Assembly (NCBI RefSeq): GCF_900105045.1
Contig: NZ_LT629739.1
Coordinates: 3,782,001 to 3,846,000, forward strand
DNA from: Brevibacterium picturae
Lineage (GTDB): Bacteria > Actinomycetota > Actinomycetes > Actinomycetales > Brevibacteriaceae
Direction: 5' to 3'
Length of the DNA: 64,000 nt
Each line of letters starts with the position of its first letter. Within the stretch, counting starts at the first letter, position 1. The position numbers were made by a program, and so were the translations under genes. The notes below the pieces were generated by a model, which saw nothing but the letters and a program-made list of their open reading frames with translations, did not search any database and had not been told where the DNA came from. Positions 50,088-61,141 of this stretch are shown here, piece by piece.

Positions 50088-51554
50088 ATGAAGCGACTGA
50101 CTGCAGCCGAAATCGCAACCGCCGTCTCCGGCGAGTTGTACGGCGTTGACCCCGAGACCATATTGTCCGCCGGAGTGGTAACCGATTCGAGAGAAATCGG
50201 ACCCGGCGATATCTATGTTGCCCGCCGAGGTGAGTCCTTCGACGGCATCGAATTCGCAGCAGCAGCAGTGGAGGCCGGCGCGGCGCTGATCATCGGCGAA
50301 TCCGTTCCCACCCTCGACGATGCGACGCTGCCGACGGTTCTCGTCTCCGATGCCACGGAAGCACTGGGACAATTGGCCAAGTCCAGTGTCGAAGGATTGC
50401 GTGAGGTCGGCGAGATCACGGTCATCGCGATCACCGGCTCGGTCGGCAAAACCACTGTGAAGGATCTGGCCGCCGATCTGCTGGCAGGCGAGGCAGAGAC
50501 GGTGTGGCCGCCCAACTCCTACAACAACGAGGTGGGTGTACCGCTGACCGCACTGCGGGCGGGTGAGAGCACACGGTTCTTGGTGCTGGAGATGGGCGCC
50601 CGTTCCATCGGCAACCTGGCCTACCTCACCGGCCTCGTCCGTCCGGACATCGCCGTAGAACTCGCTGTCGGCACCGCCCATTCCGGCGTGTTCGGCTCGA
50701 TTGAGAACACCGCCCGCGCCAAGGCAGAACTCGTCGAGTCCCTGACCGCGGGATCCGTCGCGATCCTCAACGCCGATGACTCACGAGTCGCCGGGATGCG
50801 CGAGGTGCTGTCTCCCGAGGTCGACACGCTCTGGTTCTCACAAAGGGAATCGCTGCCCGAATGGATCGGCGGCGAGGACAAAACGGTCCAGGGAACGGGA
50901 GTTACCACCGACTCCTCCGGGCACGCCACATTCACCTTGAACCTGCCGGGCGAAGAAGCGCAGGACGTGCGTCTGGCGCTGATCGGCGAACACCATGTGG
51001 GCAATGCGCTTGCCGCGGCGGCCATCGCTCACGCCTGCGGGGTGGGAACGAAGTCCATCGTGACCACTCTCTCGACCTCCTCGGCTGCGAGTCGGTGGCG
51101 GATGGAGCTCATTGACTCTCCCTCCGGCGTGACCGTGCTCAACGACGCCTACAACGCGAACCCGGAATCCATGCGGGCCTCCCTGAAGACGCTGGCGTCG
51201 ATGGGCCGCGGCGACGAAGACAGCCGGCCCCGTCGGACCTTTGCCGTCCTGGGCGAGATGCTGGAGCTCGGAGACGAATCGATCTCCGCCCACTCCGACA
51301 TCGGCGAACTCGTCGTGAGGCTGAACATCACTCGCACCATCGTCGTCGGCGAGGGAGCGAAGCCCATCTTCAACGCGGCGAACCTCGAAGGCTCATGGGG
51401 CAACGAAGCGGCCTGGGTCGCGACTGCAGCCGAGGCGAAAGATCTGCTGAATGCAGAGCTGGCGCCCAGCGACATCGTCCTGTTCAAATCCTCCAGGGAT
51501 GCCGGTCTGCGCTATCTCGGAGATGAAATCGCCGGTGTATCGGGGGGCCAATGA
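50088..51554 (+). CDS. murF: UDP-MurNAc-tripeptide D-alanyl-D-alanine ligase
   Basis: 488 residues; adds D-Ala-D-Ala. Starts [17 protein letters not shown], with ATP-binding [13 protein letters not shown] and [12 protein letters not shown], and later [15 protein letters not shown] and [11 protein letters not shown], all MurF features. It lies one base after the murE stop, and the TGA overlaps the mraY ATG. Uses the D-Ala-D-Ala dipeptide made by Ddl, whose gene is not in this window. Confidence 0.95.
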   Translation: MKRLTAAEIATAVSGELYGVDPETILSAGVVTDSREIGPGDIYVARRGESFDGIEFAAAAVEAGAALIIGESVPTLDDATLPTVLVSDATEALGQLAKSSVEGLREVGEITVIAITGSVGKTTVKDLAADLLAGEAETVWPPNSYNNEVGVPLTALRAGESTRFLVLEMGARSIGNLAYLTGLVRPDIAVELAVGTAHSGVFGSIENTARAKAELVESLTAGSVAILNADDSRVAGMREVLSPEVDTLWFSQRESLPEWIGGEDKTVQGTGVTTDSSGHATFTLNLPGEEAQDVRLALIGEHHVGNALAAAAIAHACGVGTKSIVTTLSTSSAASRWRMELIDSPSGVTVLNDAYNANPESMRASLKTLASMGRGDEDSRPRRTFAVLGEMLELGDESISAHSDIGELVVRLNITRTIVVGEGAKPIFNAANLEGSWGNEAAWVATAAEAKDLLNAELAPSDIVLFKSSRDAGLRYLGDEIAGVSGGQ

Positions 51555-52639
51555 TCGCCGTACTGTTAGCCGCCTGCCTGGCACTGATCCTGGCGCTGGT
51601 CGGCACACCGCTGTTCATCCGTGTTCTCGTCAAACAGGGCTACGGCCAGTTCGTCCGTGACGACGGTCCCACCTCGCATGCCACGAAGCGCGGCACCCCG
51701 ACGATGGGCGGCGTCGTCATCATCGGTGCTGCCATCCTGGCCTACCTGCTCGGACACCTGTTCACGGGTTCCGTCCCCACCGCGTCCGGACTCCTCGTCC
51801 TGTGGCTGGCGGCAGGACTCGGCGTGGTCGGCTTCCTCGACGACTTCATCAAGATCAAGAAGCAGCGTTCCCTCGGACTGCGGCCAGTGCCCAAACTCAT
51901 CGGCCAGGCCTTCGTCGGCATCTCCTTCGCGGTCCTGGGGCTGCAGTTCCCGAACTCATTCGGAGAGACCCCTGCCTCGACCAAGATCTCGTTCATCCGT
52001 GACACCAACCTCGACTTGGCCTTCGGATCCGCTGTGCTCGGTCTCATCCTCTTCGTCATCTGGGCCAACCTCATCGTCACCGCGGTGTCCAATGCCGTGA
52101 ATCTCACCGATGGCCTCGACGGTTTGGCGGCAGGCGCCTCGGTGGTCGTGTTCGCCGCCTACGTGGTCATCGGCACCTGGCAGTCGACGCAGAACTGCAA
52201 CCTGATGTCGGAGGCCACCAGCGCCTGCTACTACATGCGCGACCCGCGCGACCTGGCCATGGTCGCGGGCGCCATGGCAGCGGCCTGCTTCGGCTTCCTG
52301 TGGTTCAACACCTCGCCCGCGAAGATCTTCATGGGCGACACCGGCTCTCTGGCCATCGGCGGCGCGATCGCAGGTCTGGCGATCATGACCCGGACCGAAC
52401 TTCTGCTCCTCGTCCTCGGCGGACTCTTCGTCATCATCACACTCTCGGTGATCATCCAGGTCATCTCGTTCAAGACCACAGGCAAACGCGTCTTCCGCAT
52501 GGCTCCGCTCCAACATCACTTCGAACTCAAGGGATGGGCAGAAGTCACGATCGTGGTTCGCTTCTGGATCATCGCCGCGCTCTTCGTCATCGCCGGAATC
52601 TGCCTCTTCTACGCCGAATGGGTGTCTCGCATTGGCTGA
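51551..52639 (+). CDS. mraY: Phospho-N-acetylmuramoyl-pentapeptide transferase
   Basis: 362 residues, about ten membrane helices. Catalytic and family motifs are [17 protein letters not shown] (DDxxK), [12 protein letters not shown] and [12 protein letters not shown], and the cytoplasmic HHFELKGW near the C-terminus. It transfers phospho-MurNAc-pentapeptide to undecaprenyl phosphate, giving lipid I. The ATG overlaps the murF stop (ATGA), and the 3' end overlaps the murD TTG by 8 bp. Confidence 0.96.
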   Translation: MIAVLLAACLALILALVGTPLFIRVLVKQGYGQFVRDDGPTSHATKRGTPTMGGVVIIGAAILAYLLGHLFTGSVPTASGLLVLWLAAGLGVVGFLDDFIKIKKQRSLGLRPVPKLIGQAFVGISFAVLGLQFPNSFGETPASTKISFIRDTNLDLAFGSAVLGLILFVIWANLIVTAVSNAVNLTDGLDGLAAGASVVVFAAYVVIGTWQSTQNCNLMSEATSACYYMRDPRDLAMVAGAMAAACFGFLWFNTSPAKIFMGDTGSLAIGGAIAGLAIMTRTELLLLVLGGLFVIITLSVIIQVISFKTTGKRVFRMAPLQHHFELKGWAEVTIVVRFWIIAALFVIAGICLFYAEWVSRIG

Positions 52640-54167
52640 GAACCCCTTCATCGATTATCCGAACGCCGCGGCGGTCCCGTCCGCACTCGTGGGGCCCAGC
52701 TCGTCGCTGGACGGCCTGCGGATCCTCGTCACCGGTCTCGGTGTGACAGGGTTCCCCGCTGCCGTCCACCTCGGCGAACGCGGCGCCGACGTGATCGTCG
52801 TCGACGGCGATGACCAGGCGGACGTCAGCGAGAAGGCACAGATCCTCGAAGTCTTCGATGTCGACATCCGACGCGGCGGCGAGCACGTGACGACGCTGCC
52901 GAACGAACCGCTCGATCTGGTTGTGACATCCCCCGGTTGGAGGCCGGACCATCCGTTGCTCCTGGCCGCCGCCGAGGCGGGCGTCCCCGTCATCGGCGAA
53001 GTCGAGTTGGCATGGCGGATCCGTGGCACCAACGATGCCAAATGGCTGGCCATCACCGGCACCAACGGCAAGACCACGACCACAACGATGCTCGAATCCA
53101 TGCTTCTGGCCCACGGCCTGAAGGGGAAGGCCTGCGGAAACATCGGAGCGCCGCTGCTCGAAGCCGTGCTCGAACCCGGGCTCGAGGTCCTGGCGATCGA
53201 ACTCTCGAGCTTCCAACTCCACTGGCAGTATTCGTTGAGTGCCGATTCCGCCGCTGTGCTCAACATCGCCCCGGACCATTTGGACTGGCACGGCAGCGCC
53301 GATGCCTATGAGGCGGACAAAGCCAGGATCTACCACCAAACCAAGACCGCGTGCATCTACAACGTCGCCGACGAGGTCACCCTGCACATGGTCGAGGATG
53401 CCGACGTCGTCGCCGGGGCCAAGGCCATCGGCTTCACCACGGGCATCCCGCGACCGGGGGAGTTGGGCGTGGTGGAGGACATGCTGGTCGACCGAGCATT
53501 CATCCCGCAGCGCTACTCCTCTGCCGCAGAACTCGCATCCTTGGACGATGTGGCCGCGGCGACCGGGGCCCCCGGCCGTGAGCCGGCAGCCCACCAGGTG
53601 TCGAACGCCCTCGCCGCCGCGGCTCTGGCTCGCAGCATCGGAGTCCCCGGCCAGGCCATCTCCGAAGGGCTGAAGAACCACTCGCTGGGAGCGCACCGCA
53701 TGGTGACCGTCGCCGACAACAGCGGTGTTCGCTGGATCGACGATTCGAAGGCGACGAACACGCACGCGGCCAATGCCTCACTCGGCAGCTTCGAATCGAT
53801 CGTGTGGATCGCCGGGGGACTGCCCAAGGGGGCCGACTTCACGTCACTGTTCGCCGAACACGGGCACAGGCTGAGGGCACTCGTGCTCATCGGAACCGAC
53901 GACTCCGCCTTCCGCGAGGCCATAGCCGCGACTGTCCCCGATCTCGAGGTGATCCGGATCGAACCAGCGCTCGCAGTCGACTCTGGCGTACCCCAACGCC
54001 GCGGTGAAGCCGTGGTCGCTGCCGCCGTGGAAGCAGCCGCAGGCGTCGCCCACTCCGGCGACGCCGTCCTGCTGGCGCCCGCGGCAGCCAGCATGGACCA
54101 GTTCCTCAACTACAACACTCGGGGTGAACTCTTCACCCAGGCTGTCCACGCTCACCTGGGGAGCTGA
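52632..54167 (+). CDS. murD: UDP-MurNAc-L-alanine--D-glutamate ligase
   Basis: 511 residues. N-terminal [20 protein letters not shown]-binding [44 protein letters not shown] and [13 protein letters not shown] are MurD signatures. The start is a TTG overlapping the mraY stop by 8 bp, with a weak GGGTG site; no better start lies before the conserved region. It follows the standard mraY-murD-ftsW-murG order. Confidence 0.94.
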   Translation: MAENPFIDYPNAAAVPSALVGPSSSLDGLRILVTGLGVTGFPAAVHLGERGADVIVVDGDDQADVSEKAQILEVFDVDIRRGGEHVTTLPNEPLDLVVTSPGWRPDHPLLLAAAEAGVPVIGEVELAWRIRGTNDAKWLAITGTNGKTTTTTMLESMLLAHGLKGKACGNIGAPLLEAVLEPGLEVLAIELSSFQLHWQYSLSADSAAVLNIAPDHLDWHGSADAYEADKARIYHQTKTACIYNVADEVTLHMVEDADVVAGAKAIGFTTGIPRPGELGVVEDMLVDRAFIPQRYSSAAELASLDDVAAATGAPGREPAAHQVSNALAAAALARSIGVPGQAISEGLKNHSLGAHRMVTVADNSGVRWIDDSKATNTHAANASLGSFESIVWIAGGLPKGADFTSLFAEHGHRLRALVLIGTDDSAFREAIAATVPDLEVIRIEPALAVDSGVPQRRGEAVVAAAVEAAAGVAHSGDAVLLAPAAASMDQFLNYNTRGELFTQAVHAHLGS

Positions 54168-54168
54168 C

Positions 54169-55752
54169 ATGGGACGGCAGGCAACCGCGAAGTCACAATC
54201 ACGCCGCCGTCCGGGCCCGAGCAGGTCGGCAGAACCGGTCGTGAGCCCCGCGGAAGACTCGAACGCCGCGTCGAAGAAGACCACAGAGAAGCCCACCTCG
54301 AGTTCGTCGACGTCGAGTTCGACTGCGAAGAAGAGTGCGCCCGTCAAGCCGCAGTCCACGAAGCCACAACCGAAGCGGAAGCCCCAACCGAAGCGGAAGT
54401 CGCAGGCCACGAAACCGCAGACCAAGCGGAAGGCGCAGACTCAGCAGAAGTCGGCTGCGAAGAAGCACGTGCCGACGAAGACGACCGACACGTCGAGTCA
54501 GCCTCGGGCAGGAGCCGGCCGGGCGATGCTGTCAACGGTGCGCCGTGAGTTCGCGCGAGTCTCTGCCTACCCGCTCACGACCTACTACCTGATTCTCGTC
54601 TCCGTCCTTGCCCTGACATGTCTCGGGCTCGTCATGGTCCTCTCCGCCTCTTCGATCACCTCATACGACGGAGGAGAAGGATCGTCCTTCGCCTACTTCA
54701 ACAAGCAGGCAGGGTTCGTTGCGATGGGCATCGTCCTCATGACCGTGGCGACCGTCGTCCCGCTGCACTGGTGGCGCAGGCTGGCATGGCCCGCGTTGGC
54801 GCTCGGCGTCGTCATGCAGGCGGCTGTCTTCCTCCCCGGCATCGGCAAGGCCACGAAGGGAAATGCCAACTGGATCCAGTTCGGCGGCTTCCAGCTGCAG
54901 CCTTCGGAGTTCCTCAAGATCGCCCTGGCCGTGTGGTTGGGATACGTTCTGGCCAGCAAATACGGAAAGATGACGACCTTCGCCCACGCCATGATCCCTG
55001 TCGTCCCGGGCATCGTCATCGCCGTCGGTCTCGTCGTCGGCGGCAATGACCTCGGCACGGGACTGGTGCTCATGGCCATGGCCCTCACCTGTCTGTTCAT
55101 CGGTTTCTTCCCCTGGAAGTACTTCCTCCTGCTCTTCGGGTCACTGGCTGCCGTGGCCACGTTCTTCGTCTTCAGCTCGGAGAACCGACTCCGACGCATC
55201 ACCGCGGCACTCACTGGTCACGCAGAGCAGACCGCCTCCGACGTCACGGGTCAGGCCTGGCAGTCCAACCACGGCCTGTTCTCATTGGCCTCCGGAGGCT
55301 GGTTGGGCGTCGGGCTCGGCGCCAGCCGCGAGAAATGGTCCTGGCTGCCCGAGGCCCACAATGACTTCATCTTCGCGATCATCGGTGAAGAGCTCGGCCT
55401 TCTCGGGTCGCTGGCAGTGATCCTCATGTTCGCGGCTCTGGCCTGCGGATTGATCCGGGTGATTCTGCGTTCGAAGTCCAGATTCATCCAGATCGCCACG
55501 GCCGGCCTCTTCGCATGGCTGATCGGACAGGCCGCAATCAACATCTGCGTCGTGACCGGGATTCTTCCGGTCATCGGCCTGCCTCTGCCGTTTGTGTCCT
55601 ACGGCGGATCCTCTATCGTCGCCTCTCTGCTGGCGGTCGGGGTGGTACTGTCCTTCGCCAGAACCGAGGACGGGGCCTCGGCTGCGATCAAGGTGCACAA
55701 AGATCGAGTGAGATCGTCGTTCGCCGTACTGGCCAGAAAGAGAAAGAAGTGA
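54169..55752 (+). CDS. ftsW: Septal peptidoglycan polymerase FtsW (SEDS family)
   Basis: 527 residues. The SEDS core begins near residue 140 with ten membrane helices. Motifs include WIQFGGFQLQPSEFLKIAL, GNDLGTGLVLMAM, EAHNDFIFAIIGEELGLLG and LPLPFVSYGGSSI. Before it is a ~125-residue, very basic Ser/Thr/Lys/Pro/Gln-rich cytoplasmic region with tandem KPQPKRK-type units. FtsW polymerises septal glycan strands with FtsI. I take the ATG at 54169, just past the murD stop, because an upstream in-frame start would run inside murD. Followed by murG after one base. Confidence 0.93.
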   Translation: MGRQATAKSQSRRRPGPSRSAEPVVSPAEDSNAASKKTTEKPTSSSSTSSSTAKKSAPVKPQSTKPQPKRKPQPKRKSQATKPQTKRKAQTQQKSAAKKHVPTKTTDTSSQPRAGAGRAMLSTVRREFARVSAYPLTTYYLILVSVLALTCLGLVMVLSASSITSYDGGEGSSFAYFNKQAGFVAMGIVLMTVATVVPLHWWRRLAWPALALGVVMQAAVFLPGIGKATKGNANWIQFGGFQLQPSEFLKIALAVWLGYVLASKYGKMTTFAHAMIPVVPGIVIAVGLVVGGNDLGTGLVLMAMALTCLFIGFFPWKYFLLLFGSLAAVATFFVFSSENRLRRITAALTGHAEQTASDVTGQAWQSNHGLFSLASGGWLGVGLGASREKWSWLPEAHNDFIFAIIGEELGLLGSLAVILMFAALACGLIRVILRSKSRFIQIATAGLFAWLIGQAAINICVVTGILPVIGLPLPFVSYGGSSIVASLLAVGVVLSFARTEDGASAAIKVHKDRVRSSFAVLARKRKK

Positions 55753-55753
55753 G

Positions 55754-56854
55754 ATGACGAGCATTCTCCTTGCCGGTGGAGGCACCACCGGCCATATTTC
55801 GCCCATGTTGGCGATCGGCCGTGAACTGCGTGAGACCCATCCCGATTGGGACGTCTTCGCACTCGGAACCGCAGACGGACTCGAGGCCGACATCGTTCCG
55901 AAAGCCGGCTTCGAACTCCTCACCATCGACAAGGTCCCCATGCCGAGATCGATCGGCCCGGCCGCATTGAAGTTCCCGAAGCGATTCGCCGCCAACGTCT
56001 CACACGTCAAGCAGATCATCGCCGAGCGAGATGTCAGGGCCGTTGTCGGAGTCGGCGGGTATGTCTGCCCACCCGCCTTCATCGCGGCCAAACAGGCGAA
56101 GATTCCCCTGATCGTCCACGAAGCCAACGCGAAGCCCGGAATGGCCAACCGCCTCGGCGCTGCCCTGACGAAGCAGGGAATGGTCGGCGTCACGTTCCCC
56201 GATACGAAGCTGCGCAATTCCACGTTGGTCGGCATGCCGATGCCGACCGAGATCTCCGCACTCGACCGCAGCGACCCCGTGCAGCGACAGGACTGGCGAG
56301 CGGACCTCGGCCTGAACGACGACAGACCGGTCCTGGTTGTGACCGGCGGCTCCTCCGGCGCACAGCGGATCAATGATGCATTCCTCGCCGCAGCAGCACA
56401 GTGCCAGGAGTCCGGAGTGCAAGTCCTGCACATCACCGGCGCCGGTAAGGACGAGGTCCTGCGGGCAGCGGCGGCCCAGCTGCCCGACTACCACGTCGTC
56501 GACTACGTCGACGGAATGCACCGAGCCTACGGCGTCGCTGACCTGCTTGTAGCACGGTCCGGAGCCGCGACCGTTTCCGAAGCCACCGTCGTCGGGGTCC
56601 CGGCACTCTACGTTCCACTGGCCATCGGCAACGGCGAACAGCGCCTCAATGCTGCCGGCAGCGTCAGCGCCGGCGCCTCGCTGCTCGTCGACAATGCAGA
56701 CTTCGTTCCCTCGACCGTGACGGATCAGATTCTGCCTCTCGTGACCGACCACACTCGCCTGGACGCAATGAGCCGAGCAGCCCTTGATCTGCACTATCCG
56801 ACCGAAGCCGCCACCACCATGGCCGCAATCGTCACGCACGCGCTGAGAGGTTGA
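55754..56854 (+). CDS. murG: UDP-GlcNAc transferase MurG
   Basis: 366 residues, GT-B fold. N-terminal ILLAGGGTTGHISPMLAIG is the G-loop, followed by GVGGYVCPPAFIAAK, HEANAKPGMANRLGA, VTGGSSGAQRIND and ARSGAATVSEATVVGVPALYVPLAIGNGEQRLNA. It makes lipid II from lipid I. It starts 1 bp after the ftsW stop. MurC begins 2 bp past its own stop. Confidence 0.95.
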   Translation: MTSILLAGGGTTGHISPMLAIGRELRETHPDWDVFALGTADGLEADIVPKAGFELLTIDKVPMPRSIGPAALKFPKRFAANVSHVKQIIAERDVRAVVGVGGYVCPPAFIAAKQAKIPLIVHEANAKPGMANRLGAALTKQGMVGVTFPDTKLRNSTLVGMPMPTEISALDRSDPVQRQDWRADLGLNDDRPVLVVTGGSSGAQRINDAFLAAAAQCQESGVQVLHITGAGKDEVLRAAAAQLPDYHVVDYVDGMHRAYGVADLLVARSGAATVSEATVVGVPALYVPLAIGNGEQRLNAAGSVSAGASLLVDNADFVPSTVTDQILPLVTDHTRLDAMSRAALDLHYPTEAATTMAAIVTHALRG

Positions 56855-56856
56855 AC

Positions 56857-58257
56857 ATGAGCACACCTGAAATCGTCCCGGCCACCGAGCTGGGCGCCGT
56901 CCACTTCATCGGAATCGGCGGATCGGGCATGTCCGGGATCGCGCGGATCATGGTCATGAACGGCGTCACAGTGTCCGGGTCGGATGCGAAGGAGTCTGCA
57001 GTCGTCGACGTGCTGCGGACACTGGGCGCCCGGGTCGAGATCGGGCACACGGCGGACAACCTCAGCGAGGCCGACACCCTGGTCATCTCTTCAGCCATCC
57101 GCCAGGACAACCCCGAACTCGTCGAAGCCGAGCGGAAGGGCCTGCGGATCCTGCACCGATCGGGTGCGCTGGCCTCGCTGATGGCCGACAAGCGAGCTGT
57201 TGCCGTAGCCGGCACCCACGGCAAGACCACCACGACCTCCATGACGACCGTGGCGCTACAGGCCTGCGGGCTCGATCCGTCGTTCGTCATCGGGGGAGTG
57301 CTGTCGACGACCGGTACCAACGCCCATCTGGGAACCGGCGACGTCTTCGTCGCAGAGGCGGACGAATCGGACGGATCGTTCCTGCTCTACGAACCGACGA
57401 TCGGCATTCTCACCAACGTCGAGGCAGATCACCTGGACTACTATGGCAGCCCGGAGAAGGTGAGGGAGGCGTTCGTCGAATTCTGCGCTGGCATCGGTGC
57501 CGACGGGGGAACAGTCATCGCCTGCGCCGATGACGCGGGTTCGCTCGACGTCGCCGAGGATGCCCGAGCGCAGGGGACTAACGTCATCCTCTACGGAACC
57601 TCCGAAACCGCCGACGTGCGGTTGCGCGAACTCCGTTCGGGCCTGGTCTCGGAGTTCGTGCTCGACGTGCCGGGACAGTCGGAAGGACTGCCGGTGACGC
57701 TGCGGCAACCTGGCACCCACAATGCGCTCAATGCGACGGCCGCGATCGCCGTTGCACACAGCCTCGGTGCCGATGTCGCCAAGGCGGCGAGTGGTCTCGG
57801 AAACTACGGAGGCACGCGACGCCGGTTCGAGGAACGAGGAATCGCCGCCGGGGTGCGGGTCATCGACGACTACGCGCACCATCCGACGGAGCTGCGGGCG
57901 GTGCTGAGTGCGGCACGCGGCGTCGTCACCGACGATGGCCGGGTGTGGGCGATCTTCCAACCGCATCTGTACTCGCGCACGATGGAGTTCCGAGCCGAAT
58001 TCGGCGAGGCGCTCGGACTGGCCGACGAGGTGGTCGTCCTTGATGTGTTCCCCGCCAGGGAGGATCCGGTGCCCGGTGTCACCGGTGCGCTGATCTCCGA
58101 TCGTGTCCCACACGAGAACGTGACCTTCATCGAATCGTTCAACGAGGCGGTGCCCTATGTCGCGGCGCGTGTGCGTCCCGGCGACCTCGTGCTCACCCTC
58201 GGCGCCGGGGATGTGACGATCCTGGGACCCGAGCTGCTCACCGCTCTGGAGGCCTGA
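56857..58257 (+). CDS. murC: UDP-N-acetylmuramate--L-alanine ligase
   Basis: 466 residues; adds L-Ala, the first stem residue. VHFIGIGGSGMSGIARIM at the N-terminus, GTHGKTTTTSM ATP-binding loop, EADESDGSF, NVEADHLDYYG, DDYAHHPTELRAVL and IFQPHLYSRT are all MurC motifs. A TTG two codons earlier (56851) is possible, but the ATG at 56857 has the AGAGG site with better spacing. It is followed by ftsQ after 5 bp. Confidence 0.95.
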   Translation: MSTPEIVPATELGAVHFIGIGGSGMSGIARIMVMNGVTVSGSDAKESAVVDVLRTLGARVEIGHTADNLSEADTLVISSAIRQDNPELVEAERKGLRILHRSGALASLMADKRAVAVAGTHGKTTTTSMTTVALQACGLDPSFVIGGVLSTTGTNAHLGTGDVFVAEADESDGSFLLYEPTIGILTNVEADHLDYYGSPEKVREAFVEFCAGIGADGGTVIACADDAGSLDVAEDARAQGTNVILYGTSETADVRLRELRSGLVSEFVLDVPGQSEGLPVTLRQPGTHNALNATAAIAVAHSLGADVAKAASGLGNYGGTRRRFEERGIAAGVRVIDDYAHHPTELRAVLSAARGVVTDDGRVWAIFQPHLYSRTMEFRAEFGEALGLADEVVVLDVFPAREDPVPGVTGALISDRVPHENVTFIESFNEAVPYVAARVRPGDLVLTLGAGDVTILGPELLTALEA

Positions 58258-58262
58258 ACGCT

Positions 58263-59018
58263 GTGGTGCCCCTTCCCGAACCGCGCACCGACGACAACTC
58301 CACCGCGGACCTCACCGGGGTCATCCGCGCACGGCGGAAACAGGTCTGGCGTCGTCGTCTCCTGCTCATCGGCGCTGTCGCGACGATCCTCGTCATCGCC
58401 GGCCTGCTGTGGTTCACCCCGCTGCTGGCGCTGGGCAAGGTCAGCGTCAAGGGCAGTCAGCTGGTCGACCACGAACAGGTCACGGAATCGGTGCTCGACG
58501 TTTACGGCGGAACACCGCTGCCGCGGGTGCGACCGGGATCGGTGGAGGAGAAGGTCCTGGAGGAGTTTCCACGGGCGAAACAGGCTTCAGTGCACTATTC
58601 GGGACTGCGGAGCCTGAGCATCGAAATCACCGATCGGCAACCCGTCCTGGCGATCACGACGACCGATGGGTTCACGCTCTTCGACGACGAAGCCGTCAGC
58701 TTGGGCACCGTTGACGATGCGCCCAAGGGCGTGACCGTGCTCGAAGAGTCCGGCGGTGCTCCGGACCAAGAGACAGTCGCCGCCGTGATCCGATTCATGG
58801 CCGGACTTCAACCAGAGCTGCGCTCCGATCTGGCCTCGATCCAGGCGAAGGACGAGAAGAACCTCGCAGGGGTCATCGACAAGGGAGACACGAAGGCGAA
58901 GGTGGTCTTCGGTGACAGCACAAGCGCAAACCTGAAGATGCGCACTGCGATGCAGCTGGCGGCCGACGGGCGGACCGAGATCGACGTGTCCGTGCCATCG
59001 GTGCCCGTGACGAACTGA
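58263..59018 (+). CDS. ftsQ: Cell division protein FtsQ
   Basis: 251 residues. A basic cytoplasmic N-terminus ([11 protein letters not shown]), one TM helix ([23 protein letters not shown]), then a POTRA domain ([30 protein letters not shown]) and an FtsQ-type beta domain with [13 protein letters not shown]. It links the FtsW/FtsI module to the Z-ring. GTG start; the next codon is also GTG. A gap of 190 bp separates it from ftsZ. Confidence 0.9.
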   Translation: MVPLPEPRTDDNSTADLTGVIRARRKQVWRRRLLLIGAVATILVIAGLLWFTPLLALGKVSVKGSQLVDHEQVTESVLDVYGGTPLPRVRPGSVEEKVLEEFPRAKQASVHYSGLRSLSIEITDRQPVLAITTTDGFTLFDDEAVSLGTVDDAPKGVTVLEESGGAPDQETVAAVIRFMAGLQPELRSDLASIQAKDEKNLAGVIDKGDTKAKVVFGDSTSANLKMRTAMQLAADGRTEIDVSVPSVPVTN

Positions 59019-59108
59019 AAACCCGGCGAACCGGACGGGTTGCCCGTCATTGCCGCCGACACACCGGGCCTGGAGTTTGGCCGAAGTCCGACACTCCGGC
59101 GAGAATGG

Positions 59109-59138
59109 TTGCAGTGGTGTTGCCCCGGACAATAGCCT
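59109..59138 (+). promoter_or_regulatory. Possible ftsZ promoter
   Basis: TTGCAG (59109-59114) and TAGCCT (59133-59138) are 18 bp apart, with a predicted start near 59145. Actinobacterial ftsZ often has its own promoter in the ftsQ-ftsZ gap. The gap holds no other clear feature. Confidence 0.35.
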
Positions 59139-59208
59139 CAGGGCAAAGAAGACTTTTCGAATTTGCACGCAGACGATGCGTGGACGATGCGCCGAAAGAG
59201 GAACCGAC

Positions 59209-60381
59209 TTGGCTGAATTCCCACAATCCGGAGCAGATATCAAAGTTGCCGGTACCGGCGGCGGCGGTGTCAACGCTGTTCAGAGGATGATCGACGTCGG
59301 GCTGCGCGGTGTGGAGTTCATCGCGATCAACACCGATGCCCAGGCACTCGTGCTGTCGGACGCCGATGTGAAGCTGGAGATCGGACGTGACCAGACTCGC
59401 GGACTCGGTGCCGGCGCTGATCCGGAGATCGGCCGCAAGGCCGCGGACTCCAGCGAGGAAGCCATCCGCGACGCACTCGAAGGTGCCGATATGGTCTTCG
59501 TCACGGCTGGCGAAGGTGGAGGAACAGGCACAGGTGCGGCCCCGGTCGTCGCCCGCGTCGCACGTTCCCTGGGAGCACTCACCATCGGCGTCGTCACTCG
59601 CCCATTCACCTTCGAGGGACGCCGTCGTTCCGCGCAGGCCGAAGCCGGCATCGCCGCCCTGCGCGAAGAGGTCGACACCCTCATCGTCATTCCCAACGAC
59701 CGTCTGCTCTCCATCTCCGATCGCAGCGTGTCCGTCGTCGACGCGTTCCGCTCGGCCGATGAGGTACTGCGCTCGGGTGTCCAGGGCATCACGGATCTCA
59801 TCTCCGTACCGGGCCTGATCAACCTCGACTTCGCCGACGTCAAATCAGTGATGCAGGACGCCGGTACCGCGCTCATGGGCATCGGTGCGGCCACTGGGGA
59901 TGATCGCGCCGTCCAGGCTGCGGAGTCCGCCATCGCCTCGCCGTTGCTCGAGGCCAGCATCGACGGCGCCCATGGCGTACTCTTCTGCATCCAGGGCGGG
60001 GCCGACCTGGGACTGTTCGAGGTCAACGAGGCAGCCCGCCTGGTCCAAGAAGCCGCACATCCCGAAGCCAACATCATCTTCGGCGCTGTCATCGACGACA
60101 ATATCGGTGACGAATGCCGCGTCACCGTGATAGCCGCAGGATTCGACAACTCCGTTCCGGGCCAGGAATCAACCGCCGGCGAAGCCGCCCCGGCCTCGAT
60201 TCCGATGGCCACGGCTCCGGCAGAGGTCGAGCCGGCCCCGGCCGCCGAAGAAGCTGAGCCCGCAGCCGACGTCGAGCCTGAACCTCGCAGCGACGAGCAT
60301 CAGATCCCGGCCTCCCTGCCCAACGAGCGCAGCACCTCGAGCCTCGACAACGATCTCGATATCCCGGATTTCCTGAAGTAA
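59209..60381 (+). CDS. ftsZ: Tubulin-like cell division protein FtsZ
   Basis: 390 residues. The nucleotide-binding segment [18 protein letters not shown], the tubulin signature [15 protein letters not shown], and [23 protein letters not shown]-type loops are all present. A variable Ala/Glu/Pro linker leads to the conserved C-terminal peptide DIPDFLK, which binds SepF and other partners. I take the TTG at 59209, preceded by AAAGAGGAA at 7 nt. A longer in-frame extension to 59050 is basic and has no FtsZ similarity. Confidence 0.95.
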   Translation: MAEFPQSGADIKVAGTGGGGVNAVQRMIDVGLRGVEFIAINTDAQALVLSDADVKLEIGRDQTRGLGAGADPEIGRKAADSSEEAIRDALEGADMVFVTAGEGGGTGTGAAPVVARVARSLGALTIGVVTRPFTFEGRRRSAQAEAGIAALREEVDTLIVIPNDRLLSISDRSVSVVDAFRSADEVLRSGVQGITDLISVPGLINLDFADVKSVMQDAGTALMGIGAATGDDRAVQAAESAIASPLLEASIDGAHGVLFCIQGGADLGLFEVNEAARLVQEAAHPEANIIFGAVIDDNIGDECRVTVIAAGFDNSVPGQESTAGEAAPASIPMATAPAEVEPAPAAEEAEPAADVEPEPRSDEHQIPASLPNERSTSSLDNDLDIPDFLK

Positions 60382-60382
60382 G

Positions 60383-61141
60383 ATGCTGCACTCGAGATTC
60401 GTCGTCCCCGGAAGGTCGAATGCACACGTGGCGTTCACCGACCGGCACGGCGGCTACTCGAGGGGAGACCTGTCGTCGTTCAACTTGGCGAGGCATGTCG
60501 GAGATGACGACGAGCTGGTTGCGGCGAACCGGGCAGCCCTGGCTCAGGTCCTCGGTCTGAGTGGGGAACGACTGAGCTTCGTGTCCCAGGTCCACGGTAC
60601 GAACGTCCGCATCATCGAGTCACCAGAGCAGCTGCGCGAGGAGCCTGTGACAGCAGACGCGCAGGTCACGGCGCGCGGTGGCATCGGTTTGGCCATCATG
60701 GTGGCCGACTGCACCCCGGTTATGCTCGCCGACCCCGAGGCGGGAGTCATTGGCGCGATCCATGCCGGACGCCCCGGAATGGCAGCAGGCGTCGTGCCGG
60801 CCACGATCACTGCCATGCAGGATCAAGGTGCTGTGGACATCCACGCGATCATCGGTCCGTCGGTGTGCCCGCGCTGCTATGAAGTGCCTGCGGCGCTGAG
60901 AGACGAAGTCGCCGCCGTTGAGCCGGTGGCCGCTTCGGTGTCGGTGACCGGGACTCCGGCCCTCGATGTTGCCGGAGCAGTGGCGGAACAGCTGCGCCGG
61001 GCAGGAGTCAGTATCGACCATTTCTCCCGCACGTGCACACGGGAGTCCGATGATCTGTTCTCCTATCGGAGGCAGCGCAGCACAGGCAGATTCGCGGGCG
61101 TGGTCTGGCTGCAGGAAGAAAACCCCACGACACACCCATGA
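60383..61141 (+). CDS. pgeF: Peptidoglycan editing factor PgeF (laccase domain/YfiH family)
   Basis: 252 residues. Metal/active-site motifs of the family are visible: SFVSQVHGTNV (His), MVADCTPVML (Cys) and IGAIHAGRPGMAAGVVPATI (His). PgeF-type proteins remove misincorporated stem residues (such as L-Ser) or have purine-nucleoside phosphorylase-like activity; which applies here is not known. Starts one base after the ftsZ TAA; there is no YggS gene between it and sepF, as there is in many relatives. Confidence 0.9.
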   Translation: MLHSRFVVPGRSNAHVAFTDRHGGYSRGDLSSFNLARHVGDDDELVAANRAALAQVLGLSGERLSFVSQVHGTNVRIIESPEQLREEPVTADAQVTARGGIGLAIMVADCTPVMLADPEAGVIGAIHAGRPGMAAGVVPATITAMQDQGAVDIHAIIGPSVCPRCYEVPAALRDEVAAVEPVAASVSVTGTPALDVAGAVAEQLRRAGVSIDHFSRTCTRESDDLFSYRRQRSTGRFAGVVWLQEENPTTHP

